This document shows, piece by piece, positions 25,975-39,091 of a stretch of DNA of 64,000 nt; position 1 is the stretch's first letter, and every line of letters starts with the position of its first letter. This stretch comes from Strongyloides papillosus (taxonomy: Eukaryota; Nematoda; Chromadorea; Rhabditida; Strongyloididae). The notes under the pieces are model-generated. The model saw only the letters and a program-made list of their open reading frames with translations, made no database searches and was not told the DNA's origin. The stretch spans positions 620,001 through 684,000 of the forward strand of contig SRSI01000013.1 in NCBI GenBank assembly GCA_005656395.1. Direction: 5' to 3'. The position numbers and the translations under genes were made by a program.

Positions 25975-28394
25975 ATGGATAAACGATTTTTAAAAAATAG
26001 ATGTTATATAAATATAGGATGTTTTTTGGTACTCTATATTTTTTACATCAGCAATATAATACTTACAAATGGAGCTGTATTACAAAAAGATGTTCATTTA
26101 AAAGTTTTTAAACCAAATGATCATTTTTTAAAATTAAAGGACTCTCCATTAAATGGTAATTTTTATAGATTTTTTTTACTAATTACTTGTCTAATGTTAA
26201 AAAATTATTTTATTAATATAGATGCTCAAAATCAAAGGACAAAGATTGACAGTATTTTCGAAAACGAAGATAAAATATTTGATGACGATAGAAATAAAAT
26301 AAAAATTGACGATACTTATGAAGAAATGGCAGAGGAGTCATCTAAACAATATAATTCGCATTATTTAAGTTTATATCGATCCGATTTGAAGGGGAATTAT
26401 CATGAATCAGTTGAAAAACAAAGAAAAGTACATTTCACCGATAGTGATAAATGTTTTTGCAATTATCCTGATCACCTTTGTGATGGAGAAGATTTTTGTT
26501 TTAAAGCAAAAGGTGCAGCATGTTTCCACGCAATAACAATTGACAAAGATCATGAAACAGATGAGGTTGAAATGTATCACGAATATGGTTGTGCACCACT
26601 AGAAAGAGGAGGTCATGGATCACATTTTACTGTATCTTTTTAATATTGTTAACATTTCTTATTTTAATTAATCATTTTAGTGTAATGCATACAGAACTTT
26701 ATCACTAACAAAGACAACAATAGCATGTTGTTATGAAGGAAATAAATGTAACCTCAATATAACACCGCTTGATCCAAAACTTAATAGTAGTGATATTGAA
26801 AAGAGTATATTTAGATTATTTTATTATAATAATGGAAAATCTATTAACTTATTATATCTAGGATTATGTATTTTAATTTTTTTACTTTTTACATTTATTT
26901 GCTTTTATTCACTTTTAAATATATCGATAACACGATTAAAATCAAAAAGTATGTTTAAAATATTTATTAGCTAAAGTAGTTAATACCTTTTCTTTAGAGG
27001 TCAATGAATTCCAAGAACTACCAACGAATGATATACAAAAGTTGAATAATAACAATAATATCGAGGAAGCAAATGGAAAGGAATCTTGTAATGAATTTAC
27101 TAGTGGATCTGGTTCGCTATTAGCATCCCTGAATCAAAGAACAATAGCATTAGATATTAGAATTGATAAGATGATTAGCAAGGGACGGTATGGGGAAGTT
27201 CATCGTGCTACTTATCGTGGAAGTTATGTGGCTGTTAAAACATTCTACACAACTGTTGAAGATTCATGGAGAAATGAGAAAGAAATTTATCTTACAGAGA
27301 TGTTTAACCACGAGAATATTCTGCGTAGGTTTCTTAATAATATAAATTATTTTTACATTGTGTACATTTTTTTAGAATTTATTGCTGCTGATATTTGCTC
27401 TGTTGATTCAATTACGAAAATGTTACTGATTACAGATTATCATTCATTAGGATCACTATATGATTACCTTCAAAATCATAGTAATTTATCGATAAGAGAA
27501 GCATTATCACTTGCAATGACATCAGTATGCGGATTGGAACATTTGCATAATAAAATTTTAGGTACAGAAAATAACAAAAAACCTGAAATGGCACATAGAG
27601 ATATAAAATCTAAAAATATTATTGTTAAACGCCAGGGTGTCTGTTGTTTAGCTGATTTTGGTATGGCACTGAAAAATGATGGAGGTAATTATTTGAATAA
27701 TATAAAAATCAAAGTTGGTACAAGACGATATATGGCACCTGAATTGTTAAGTGAAACACTGAATCCTAAAAATTTCGAATGTTTTAAACAATCAGATATT
27801 TATTCTTTCTCATTAGTTATGTGGGAAATTGTTAGAAGAATAAATGAAAATCCATCTTTTCCTAATTTACTATTAAAAAATTCCTTAAAACCAAATAATA
27901 AAACAAATGCTTACAATAGTAGTGGTAGTATAATATCAGGTGGAAGTCATTCAAGTTCAGGATATGGATCAACAACATCTTCCATTAAAACTCCCCTTCT
28001 TCTACCAAATGGTATAGGTAATCATGGAGATAATAATGATGAAATAAACAGTGGGAAAATAAATCCATATTATTTACCATATGAACCATGGGTACCATCA
28101 GATCCATCATTTGAACATATGTATGAGATAGTCTGTGTTAAAAAAATGCGACCCGAATTTAGTTTGGATTGGTTTAACAATGATAATTATACGTTGAATA
28201 CCCTTGCAAATCTTATAAAAGAATGCTGGTTTGAAAATCCATCAAGCAGGCATACTGCTTTAAAAATTAAAAAAGATCTTTTAAAATTAATTGAAATTTA
28301 TGATACGGAAGCTTTAAAGAAAAAATCTTGCCATAATATTAATTCCCCATTTACGTCTCAAACATATTTTGAACCATTAAATCAATCAAATTAA
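25975..28394 (+). CDS. sma-6: TGF-beta superfamily type I receptor Ser/Thr kinase, BMP class (SMA-6-like)
   Basis: Receptor kinase that phosphorylates R-Smads after activation by a type II receptor. Five exons: 25975-26155, 26222-26631, 26681-26948, 26998-27324 and 27376-28394; all phases close, 734 aa. Order: signal-anchor-like N-terminus (CFLVLYIFYISNIILTNG), Cys-rich ectodomain (CFCNYPDHLCDGEDFC, ending in the exon-joined HFTCNAY and ACCYEGNKCN), TM (LLYLGLCILIFLLFTFICFY), GS box (SGSGS, about 322), kinase with VAVK, HRDIKSKN, DFG and GTRRYMAPE. The L45 region (FIAADI..LLITDYH.LGSLYDYL) is BMP-type, which favours SMA-6 over DAF-1. Oddities: the first glycine of the G-loop is Ser (ISKGRYGEV), and about 65 extra low-complexity residues interrupt the C-lobe. 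Two introns are readable in frame and would be missed by simple ORF calling. Confidence 0.9.
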
Positions 28395-29411
28395 AAAATA
28401 CATTAAAATATAAAAAATAATAAACAAATTTTAAGTGATACAAATTAAAAAATAAATATGTAGATAAAATGAATTTTTTTTACAATAATAAATTTATATT
28501 GATTTAAATATATTGGATTATTTTCGTATGTTATAATAACTATAAATATAAACAATATACGCTTTAATATAAAAAATGGACTCTCTTGTGAAGTTATTTG
28601 AATTTCTTAATTTTTGTGATTTCTTTTAAAAACTATTATTCATACCTATAAATAAAGTGTAGATTCTGCCAGAATTTATATTTTTAAAAATAGGAATTTT
28701 GTATTATTTTTCTTGATAAACGTTTAAAATTAGTAACGATTATTATGCAATTCGATTCCTGATCTTATCATTTATGCATTTTTATATATTGAAGAAAATT
28801 CATACTTTATTTCATAAAATAATCTATTGTAGCCGTTTTCATCTATACATTTAGGAAATTTAACATACATACTTTGCAAAATTTAGATTCTTTAAAACAT
28901 TTTTATTGGAAAAATTTATACTCCCCACCCCATTTTTAATTTAATAATAATAAGAGCATTTAAAAAAATTTATGTTGTAAAATTTATTCGACTTGAAAGT
29001 TTAAGGTTCAGCTGCGGCAGTGAGTCAAAGATGGAAAAATCGATTTTCACAAATCACTGAAAAATAATTTTCTTAAGTAAATATTGTTTTTAGGGATAAT
29101 TTTTTATAAAAAGACAAATGAGCATTGTGATTGCTAGTTTAATTAAATACAGGCACATTAAAAAAATATTTTATTGGCAATAAATCGACACAAATATAAA
29201 ATATATATTTAGCTTATATTTATGATGAATTTTCTCGATTATATATCCTTGGTACTTGAAAATTTACATTCCTTTTTTTAGAAATATCAACATTCTTTAT
29301 TACTCATAACTCATAGCTTTTATTTATTTTTATCTTCTTATTTCTTTTTAGACTACTGCTACATGTGTATATTTTCCAATTAACATATTGAAAATAAAAA
29401 TATCGCTTGAT
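28395..29411. other. Intergenic, about 1 kb
   Basis: Lies between the receptor gene and the element relics. It is AT-rich, and I see no gene. Confidence 0.45.
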
Positions 29412-30960
29412 TTATGCAATTTTTAATTGAAGCATTCGAGATTTGAAACCTAACGTATCTAGTAGTGTTATTGAGTACGGAATATTAAAACTTTGTCCAT
29501 GGCCATTGGTTAATGCATTATAAGGATCTCTGAGTGTTTCAATATCTTGACGCGTTGCAGCACCGTTAATTCTCCTTTTTATTGTTGAACAGACTCTATC
29601 TGCATGAGACTTTCTAAATTGTGTTTCTGAAAAACAATATTCGCTTATAGTTACATCAAGATTTTGAGCAATAAGAGAAATATTGCATATAATCACGTTA
29701 CTTTTTTAGTATGCTGCCTTATCTGATTGAACAATTAGTTTTTCAATCATAAAATGTTTAACTCCAAGATAATATTGAAAAATAAAGCTAATATGCATGC
29801 TGAATCTTGCTTTGTATCGCTGGTTATGATATATAGAAGTGAATATTGAACTGTAGACGGATTTGTTTTTCCAATAAAATGTCTTAATGCCAGGATATTC
29901 CTCTATTACAAAAGTACTCTGCTTGTGTTTCAACTCTTTTAAAAGGTAAAAGAGTTTGTCCTTAAATGACAATTATTATATAAGAATTATCCTCCATATT
30001 TGATAATATTTCTTTTTTTATAATTTCAATATGGTATATTTTTATGGAATGTGCTTGGAACAAAAGATATTTAAATTTAATTCTTCAAAATATAATTCAT
30101 ATATTTATAAATTTCTAGAGACTTCAAGAAAATATACGAGACTTCTCAACCATTTTTGATGCTCTTAATTCTTTTTGAAAGTTTTGGATTTTTTTTTTTT
30201 GAATTCATTAATAAAGTATTGTATACAACAGAACATAAGATTATTATTTTTAGATGATATGAAAGTTGATACTTCCTTAGTTTCTTTTTTATCATATTCC
30301 TTAAGTGCAGGCATATCATTGTATAACGAAGGTTCATCCTTTAATGTAATATTGAAATTCGTAAATTTCATATTTAGTAACAAACTTTCTAAATGTTTTG
30401 ATATCTGCTGATTCAGTTTTAAGAAGAACATTGTCAGGAATATCCTTAATTTTATCCAAAATTTTAAATAATCTATCTTCAACGGCTTGTCTAATATAGT
30501 CAACACAAATTTTTGGTTTAAAATTTCAAATTACGGCAATTTATTATTTTGTACATTGCAGAACCGCTTATAGATAAATCAATGTTTCGATCCTTGCAAT
30601 ATTTTTTGTGTAAATCAAATTAATCTTTTTGGGGAAGTTTAATTTTTACGGCACCAATTTTAATTTTTCGATTTCTTAAGTTAAATTTTTTTCATCATAT
30701 GGAAGAAGAGAACAAATTGTTAGAGATTTCAAAAAGTTAATAAAATGTTCAATTTTGTTATCAGGTATTCTTTGGGTGATTCTTTTCTCTTTTGGCACAT
30801 TTAATGAAGAATCTACATTAATTCTTCTACCAATATGAATTTGATACTTTGTAAAATTATCAACTCTAGATTCTAAATCTTTAGAAGTAAATTATGATAA
30901 AAATATAGATACTACAGCATTTCTTAAAAGTTGGGTTTTTTTCATTCCCTCGATAATGAT
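29412..30960 (-). mobile_element. Decayed transposase-like element relic
   Basis: Minus-strand fragments, read from 30960 down to 29412, resemble an uncharacterised transposable-element protein repeated in many invertebrate genomes. An N-terminal piece (TQRIPDNKIEHFINFLKS, about 30800) is broken by stops. A middle piece reads QAVEDRLFKILDKIKDIPDN (about 30450). A piece with IVQSDKAAY (29706-29972) and a piece with ETQFRKSHADRVCSTIKRR (29412-29696) form the C-terminal part. No continuous frame remains. The family match is from memory of protein patterns (DNAGCYH-like and SDPQ..K..CDR..-like motifs) and needs a search. No terminal inverted repeats were identified. Confidence 0.5.
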
Positions 30961-30976
30961 GTTCAAAAATATTCGT

Positions 30977-31172
30977 TGTAGCGTCCGAGTATAAATGTAG
31001 AGATGTAACAGTAAAAATATAAAAGATTTAAAATAAGAATTTTATTAGGAATAAGCAATTACAATTAGTATTCACTATGAATTAATTCATATCAACTATA
31101 TTTCAGTTCCCACTATTCTTTTATACCGTCTTGATTTCAAAATGTTGTTGTAAAACCAGCCCATAATAAACA
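30977..31172 (-). repeat. Putative 3' LTR (TG...CA, about 196 bp)
   Basis: On the minus strand it begins TGTTTATTATGGGCTGG directly after a purine-rich tract and ends ..CGGACGCTACA. Inside are a TATA-box-like GGTATAAAAG and an AATAAAA polyadenylation-type signal in the order expected for U3-R-U5. No second copy was seen in the window. Confidence 0.45.
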
Positions 31173-33850
31173 AATGCCTCCTTTTTCAATTAAACAAATA
31201 TCTTCTATTAATTACTTCCTCGTTTTGAATACGTCCATTTCGTATTTAAAGATTTATTTTTTTTCATTGTTAAATTTTTGTTTAAATTGCTCTGCAGGCG
31301 TGATAAGAGCAATTTCCTTTTGATTCATAAATAACTCTTTCGTTAACTTTGTTATAAAAGTATATAGTCTGGTAATTTTCCTAAAGGAATATTGATCACT
31401 ATATTTATCAGATTCTGTTGTTGCAAAGTGAAGATCAATATTCCATTCTCGAGATACTTCTTTTAATAATTTCTGTACATTTGGAGAATCTCATAAATTT
31501 TAAGTATTAAAAAAATCATTCAAGCAATTTGGACTTGGAATGTCTAATTTATTTTCAGTGGATAATGAAACTTCAATAATAATATCTGTACTTTCTGATA
31601 CATTCTCAATAATTTCGCTATCTAGAGTTTCACAATTCATTTTGGATTTCCTTGTCCGTAAATTCATACTACCATTTTTAACTAGTATTTTTCAGTGGTG
31701 TTTTTACATTAATGTACTATAATTATATTTAACTAAGTATAGATCATAATGGTATTTGCATAAAGGTGATCCTAAAAATGGCATTTTTTCATTAGAAACT
31801 TTATAAATTATTGTATGTTATTTTCTAACTGGGTAATAAATTTTATTTGAATGATGGTCATTGCATTTTTAGGACAGAATTTGCAAATATATAAAATAAT
31901 CCCGTTTTTTATTCTCACATTTTGTCATATTATATCTTTCTATTTCAAATGTTAAATATTATAATACAATTTTCTTTTTACAAGATTAATTTATCATTGG
32001 AGTAATGCTGTATGTTATCGAAACAGATTTTTTTTGAAACGTTCATTATTTTAATATAAATGTTTAAATTTATAAAAACCAAAAGAAAATAAGTTTCATG
32101 ACAAAACATATTTTTCTTTCCACTTTATTATTTTTATTTTATTTAATCTAAATGAAAATTTATATAAAAAATCCAATGAATTCATTAGAGCATGCACTTG
32201 CTTGATTTTTGGAATCAAAAGTTGGAAAAACTAAAGGAAATTTCTAAAAAACAACAAATACGTAAACTAATGAATTTAAAAGTATGCTCATCCAGTCTTT
32301 TTATAAAAAATATATCAAAAAACAATATTTATTAAAAAAATTATTTTCCAGTGATTCCTAAAAATCGTTTTTTTCAATTTAGATTCACTACTGTAGCTGT
32401 AATTCAAGGTTTCAGGCCAAATAATTTTTCGAACGTAAATTTTTTAAGTTGTTCCTTTTATTTATAAAATAAAAATGAGATGTCTGAATGATTTACAAAA
32501 TTCGTTTTAAATAAAACAGAAATCTAACAGGATTTCTATATAACAAAGTAACATTTATTATATCGAAAATTTCTTTTTATATACCAACTTTTTATTTTGT
32601 ATTTCTCGAGTGTCCATACTTTGATAACTACAGTGAAAACATCTGTTTCACAACATTGCATTAACTTTGTTTTAAATTTCATAATTTTTCCATTCTTCTT
32701 TCTTCAACTTATGGGTATATTGAGATCAAATTTTTATAGTCTTGATACTCCTTTTCGATCTTTTTTATCCTTTCTTTATTGATAATCGTTGGTACTAGTC
32801 TAATTCTACGACTTAATAAAATCCTTCCCAAGGACTCAGTATTCCTCTTTTGTCCATAATCCTTTTTTAACCTCAATTCTTTGAGTTTAATATTGGCTTT
32901 AAAATTCCAAGTTCCTCTAATTTCCTCCATGATTTAATATGTTTGTTTGTCCTTGTTTTTTTGAAGCTTTATTTTGTTCTCTTCCTATTTTTTCACATCT
33001 TCCTTGTATTTGGATTTCGTTATTGTATTTTTTAAAGATCTGTCTACAGTTGACCCCTTTTCAAACATTAAGTAAGACAGTTCCATTTAATCTTTGAAAT
33101 TAAAAAGTAATTGTAAATTAGTGTTTATTTAGTAATAGGTGAAATCTAACAGGAATTCTCTACAATAAAAGTAATATATTACTTATCATAAATACTGACT
33201 TCTTATGTTGTATTTCTCAAGCATTCATTAGCTTAAGCGATACAACATAAATATTCATTTCATAACATTTCGTTAATTTTGTTTTGGTACTTAATAATCT
33301 TTATAAAAAATTAAAATAGCTTTGTTTAGATATTTTAATATCTTTACAAGTAATTCTTCTCTTAAAAACAATATCATTTACTCTTACATTTAATAGAAAA
33401 CTTAACAGTGGTTTTCTGATTTCTGTGAATACTGGTGTGAATTGTACCGTTGTTTGTATATCAATTGATAAAATTTTTCCTGTTTTTTTTCCAAGTTGTA
33501 TTATTCTTCTCAAAGAATGTCTTCTTCATAAGTTTCACATTAAATCTGTTTCCATATATTAAGTCGAAAATCGTGAATACAGCCTTCGAATGGCTTGTAT
33601 TAGTACAGCAGAAGTGGTGGTTAGCACCGCTTTGTCTTACTTCGCATCCCTAAATATTCGAATTGCTTCATTAAGAATTCTATACATATGTTCTAACAGA
33701 CTACTTGATTAGTGGTGATTCGCTGTCATGAGGTGATGCTTGACATTCCTTGTCTATGGTAACTTTTCAAATTCTTCTTAATTAAAATTAGTTTTTCTAT
33801 CCATCAGCATGTGTTTTGGCATTCAAAGTGAATATAATCTTTTCTAAAAT
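30977..33850 (-). mobile_element. Decayed LTR-retrotransposon relic
   Basis: Minus-strand remnant. Around 33850-33560, fragments carry integrase-like text (NVKHHLMTANHH, then LLEHMYRILNEAIRIFRDAK) broken by stops. Further degraded frames occur at 33301-33513, 32709-32930 and 31260-31700; the last ends in ALITPAEQF just before a purine-rich tract (AAAAAGGAGG) and an LTR-like sequence. Order integrase, then 3' pieces, then PPT, then LTR fits a retroelement on the minus strand. No 5' LTR or reverse transcriptase was recognised, so the copy is truncated or badly decayed. The superfamily (Ty3/gypsy versus BEL) is unresolved. Confidence 0.42.
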
Positions 33851-33859
33851 TGTCCTAGT

Positions 33860-36490
33860 TATTTCCTCTGTTGATATATTTGTTAATAGTCCCCCTCACA
33901 ACGAATCTTTTTAAGGAATTCATAGCGATTAATATTGCTATGTATTTTGAATTACATTGTTTTTTGTATAGAAAAAGTTTATTATCATTAGAAAAGATCC
34001 CTGCGTTCTTCAACTTTAATTTCTTTCAAAATATTATTTTTTTGGGCTTTTAATTATATTTTTATAAAATGATATTCATTATCTAAATCATATGTTTTAT
34101 CATTACATATTTTCTGTTCATTCCAATAATCATTTCTTAAGAAATGACAGAAATTAATGATAAAATATTAAGATTTTATACAATGAATACAAGAAGGCGT
34201 GATTTTGCACAATAATTTAAACAAATCATGCTAATTTATCAAAACATTACAACTTCTTTAAAGTGTTTAGATTATATTTAAAGTGTTAAAATTATTTATC
34301 TTAAAAATACATACTTTTCAATAAAAGTGATATAAATTGACTACATATTTATTTATCATGTAAAACTAATAAAATAGCACTTTCGAAATATAATACATCT
34401 TATAGTTTTATTTCATTTTATATATGCTGAATGGTTTACAATATTTTTTCATCTTTATCTATTAATGCCCTTTTTTCTTCTCGTTGAAAGATGTTGTACA
34501 TAATGGTTTTTTAAAAAGTAAAGCAGATAAGTCTTGAAACACTATATTTTATAGTAAAAAATAACTATTGGGTTGTGATTGGCTTGACAAATTTTTTAAA
34601 AATTGATCTATGCGTTTCAACGTAAATAAATAATAAATAGGAAAAATATTATAAGTATTCGAAATTTGCTAAAATTTATTCTTGACAATATGCACACAAA
34701 AAAGGAACAAATTTTGACAATTCTTTAAAAAAATGAAATTAAAAGTCCTGCTTCTTTAAAAAATCAAACAATAACAAGAATTTTTTAAACGACACAAAAT
34801 ATTAGGTTGTTGCATGATTTTTCCAGTTTTTTTCAAAAAATATATTATTTTGACATTTTAAAGTAATATGAGTTTTATTTAATCTTGATATTTTGACGAT
34901 ATTATACTCATCTTGGAGTCTAACTTGTTTTTTATAATATATTCTGAAATATGTTATTAGAAATTAATTTCGCTTAATGTTTATATCATGTTAACAAAGA
35001 TCATTTATTCAAAAAAATCTACTAATAACAATAGACTCATAAATTTAAAAATCTCATAACAATGATAACAAAAACCAATAGTTATCTAACCACACAAAGT
35101 ACTAATAACTAAAAATATTATTTTAGTATTTGCTCTTATTTAAACTAAAATATTTAAAAGCTATTTTTTATTATGAACAAGAATGGATACAATTTTATAA
35201 TTTTTCACAAGTTTAATTTTTAAAAATAATCTTTAAAGACACAACAAAAATTTTGGCTTTCAAATGAGTATAAATTTACAAGGAAATATAATTCATAATA
35301 ATTCTTACTATTAAAGCATATTAATATAAATATTGCGGTATGTTAATATATGCTCTTTATGAAAGTATGCATAATTATACTTAAAATTAAATTCTAATCT
35401 TGTAATTTGAAATTTGTTGTATAAAACAATTTAAGTTTAAGAATAAAAAAAATTTCAAGCAAAAATAACAACTTATTTTAATAAATTTTAAATTATTGTT
35501 TTCAATTTGCGGGAAATTTGTTCAAGTCAAAAAAACTTGAATCTTCTTAAGTGAAACAAAGTTGTTACATTTCATACTAATTTGTGTCTTTTTTGTATAT
35601 GCAGATTGGGTTATTTTTTATTTAAAATCATTTTTTAATTATATTTCGTACAACTATTTTTTGCTACCTAATAAATTTTTTTCTTTACCTTTAAAAAATA
35701 ATGTCACATTTATCTTTTTTATCTTATCATTTTATTTATACATATTGCTGTAGTAATCAAATTTATTGACCTTTTAATTTATCAAATATTTCCTTATTAA
35801 TTAAATTACCATGGAATTTTTATATATCTTTTTAAACTCCGTTCTTAACAGGAGACAACAAAGTTGATTGTTTTACTACAAAAATTTTAATTAAATAATT
35901 TTATATTAATTACATAATATATTCACACTTCATTTTCTTAATACACTTTTTAAATTATATAAAAATAAATAATTATAAATTTATATATTAATTATACTTT
36001 TAGTATTAATAATACGATTTATAATTAATAGTAAAGAATAGATCATAATACAATTAGTTATATTCAAAAATTGATAGTGAAGTAAAAAATTTAATTCTGT
36101 CTTCCACATATAATATAATAACACAATTCAATGTTAATAATTTGTTTCATAAAAAATATATATAAACAATATAGTTTGTAGTCAAGAAATAAATGTGAAA
36201 AATCTTTATCAATGTTATCTGTACACATTTTGATAGTACTATATTCAATATCAAACTTAATGTATGCCGATATACATGTATAGTAACAGAATTTATCGAT
36301 AGAGAGAAGTTTATTTAATGAAATATAAGATGAATGTTTTGTTATAATAAACTATTTTAGTATTCTTACCTTTTTATATCATTAAAGTAAAATGATAAAA
36401 TAGTTAATTTAGGTTATGTTGTATTATCATTAAATCATACTACAATATATATTTATGTATCATTCTTAAATATAATAATTTTATAGTTTT
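33860..36490. other. Intergenic, 2.6 kb
   Basis: AT-rich and without supported genes. The short frames here (for example 35562-35753, Phe/Tyr/Leu-rich) look like chance translation of T-rich DNA. Confidence 0.45.
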
Positions 36491-36492
36491 AG
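36486..36492 (+). promoter_or_regulatory. Acceptor just before the ABCD start
   Basis: GTTTTAG ends 4 nt before the ATG of the ABC transporter with no upstream coding exon. This fits a spliced-leader acceptor. Confidence 0.4.
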
Positions 36493-36496
36493 TAAT

Positions 36497-38526
36497 ATGC
36501 CAGGAGTATTAAGTAAGTTATCATTTCTAAAAAAAGAATCACTTCCTGCTATTCTTGGATGTACCTCTGTTGTTGCTATCATTTCACTCTATAAGACAAT
36601 CCATGGGTTAAGGTAACTTTAAAAATTTGACAACTTTAATTCATCTCATCAAGATCATCGCAAAAAGGAAGAAAAAATGCCATCAGCAAGAGTGATAGTG
36701 ATAAGAAAAAAGAAAAAGCTTACGTTAATAAGGCATTTTTTGCAAAGTTATGGAGTATAAGAAAAATACTCATTCCAAAATTCTTTTCTGGAGAAATATT
36801 TTATATGATTTTAATTGCATTTGCTCTCCTTAGTAGAACATATGCCGATGTTTGGATGATAACAACATCAACTAAAATAGAAGCTTGTATTATTGAGAGA
36901 AAAAAAATTGACATGATTAAAAATACGATACATTACCTTATGTGTATGCCAATCATATCCGTTGTCAATAATCTTCTTAAATTTAGTTTAAGTGAACTTA
37001 AATTACGTTTTCGTGAAAATTTTTCCTATTACCTTTATGACCAATACCTCAAAGGTTTCACATTCTATAAAATGTCAAATTTAGATAACAGAATTTCAAA
37101 TGCCGATCAATTATTAACACAGGATGTTGATAAATTCTGTGAAGGTTTAGTTGATTTATACTCTAATCTATCTAAACCACTTGTTGATGTTGCATTGTAT
37201 GTTGCACGTTTAGGAAATACTCTTGGTTATCAAGCACCAACTATTCTTGGATCATATTTACTTATATCAGGAATATTTTTAACATACCTTAGAAGACCAC
37301 TTGGTGCATTAACTGTGACAGAACAACAATTAGAAGGAGATTTTAGATATGTAAATTCTAGATTAATTACAAATAGTGAAGAAATTGCATTTTATAAGGG
37401 AAATGATAAAGAAAAGACATCAATTTTAAATTCATTCCACAAAATGGTTACACACCTCAGATCACTAATAATTTTTAAATTTTCAATTGGTTTCTTAGAT
37501 AATATTATTGCTAAGTATAGTGCAACAACCGTTGGTTGGTATACAGTTAGTGTACCATTCTTTGATAAAGACAATGAAACTATGATGAAAAAATCAAAGG
37601 ACGAATTAATACAAGATTATTACAATAGTGGAAGAATGATGTTTAAATTAGCTGAGGCATTAGGAAGGCTAGCTTTAGCAGGAAGAGAATTAACAAGATT
37701 AGCAGGATTTACATCACGTGTTGATACACTCCTTAATGTTTTGAAAGATCTTGACAATGGAAAATATAAAAGGACAATGGTTACATCAGGACAAGACAAT
37801 AATAATATATCTATGCCACTTTCAAAGGCTGGTACTGGAGAGTTAATATTTGAAGATAATATTATAAAATTTGAAGATGTCCCACTTGTAACACCAAATG
37901 GCGATGTTTTGATAAAGTCCTTAAATATGACAGTTAAATCAGGGGTAAATGTTTTAATATGTGGACCAAATGGTTGTGGTAAAAGTTCATTATTTAGAAC
38001 ATTAGGAGAACTTTGGCCATTATTTGGTGGTAGATTAACAAAACCAGAGTCAGGAAAATTATTTTATGTTCCACAAAGACCATACATGACAATAGGAACT
38101 TTAAGAGATCAAATTATATATCCAGATACACAAAAAATGATGCGTAAGAAAAAGATAACAGATCATGATTTACTAACATACTTGCAATATGTTAAACTTG
38201 ATTATATTTTGCAAAGAGAAAATGGTTTAGAGGCTGTTCAAGATTGGATGGATGTCCTCAGTGGTGGTGAGAAACAACGTATAGCTATGGCCCGTCTATT
38301 TTATCATAAACCACAATTTGCAATCCTCGATGAATGTACATCTGCTGTGTCAGTTGATGTTGAGGGTGAGATGTATGATAGATGTCGAGAGATGAATATA
38401 ACATTATTTACAGTTTCCCATAGAAAATCATTATGGAAATATCATGACTATTACCTTCAAATGGATGGCCGTGGAAATTACGAATATAAAAAAATTGATG
38501 ATAACTCTGAACAATTTGGTTCATGA
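36497..38526 (+). CDS. pmp-2: Peroxisomal ABC half-transporter, ABCD3/PMP70 type
   Basis: Half transporter that dimerises in the peroxisomal membrane to import acyl-CoA substrates for beta-oxidation. Exons 36497-36612 and 36654-38526 are joined in phase across a 41-bp intron, 662 aa, matching ABCD3 length (about 659). The N-terminal hydrophobic segment (LPAILGCTSVVAIISLY) precedes a short basic linker. The ABCD transmembrane domain includes LRFRENFSYYLYDQYL, ISNADQLLTQDVDKFC and a NSEEIAFYKGN motif. The nucleotide-binding domain has Walker A GPNGCGKSS (about 475), the signature LSGGEKQR (about 573) and Walker B FAILDECTSAV (about 596). All catalytic motifs are intact. The family is certain; C. 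elegans has several ABCD3-like genes (pmp-1, pmp-2), so the symbol is a best guess. Confidence 0.93.
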
Positions 38527-39091
38527 TTATTATAAATTATAATATATTTGTCTATCTATCTAAAATATTAAATATACCGCAATTTATGATTAAATATGCT
38601 AATTTCTTTATATTAAATACTTTTTTCTTACATTAAATAAACGAAACGTAATATCAAACATTAATGGATGCTTTATCAAATATTTTTAGTATTTTGTTAT
38701 CCTTATGCATTAATTATTTTCAACATTACAACAAAAATGTCATTCAACTTTTTTTATTTTATCAAAAAATTAGTACACCTTTTTTATCGATGCAACATTC
38801 TCCACATTTACTGATATATTCTTTCAATGAGTATATTAATTTTTAAAAGCCGTCAACATTTTTGAATTTAATTTAGGTTAAAATAAAATATTATACATCT
38901 AATAGGCATTTTACCAATCATGTTTTATTATATCACTTTAAGATTTTTGGCGTTTTTTAGTTGACAATATAAATTATCTTCTATTTTATTGTCTATCAAA
39001 TATTTATTTTTTATTCAGATTCCATATATTTAATTTATTATCTATTGTTATATATTTTTTTGGTTAGTGATTTTTAGAAAGAGTATTAATC
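38527..39091. other. Intergenic, 0.56 kb
   Basis: T-rich 3' flank of the ABCD gene and 5' flank of the DENN gene. A 60-codon frame at 38664-38846 has no domain, signal or conserved look and is not called. TTTTTAG at 39071-39077, 14 nt before the next ATG, is a plausible trans-splice acceptor. Confidence 0.45.

Noticed and set aside
28745..28775. tRNA B-box-like ATTCGATTCC
   Set aside because: No A box or cloverleaf stems nearby. No tRNA was found anywhere in the window by eye, which does not exclude one.
38664..38846. 60-codon frame downstream of the ABCD gene
   Set aside because: No signal peptide, domain or splice context; composition matches T-rich 3' flank.
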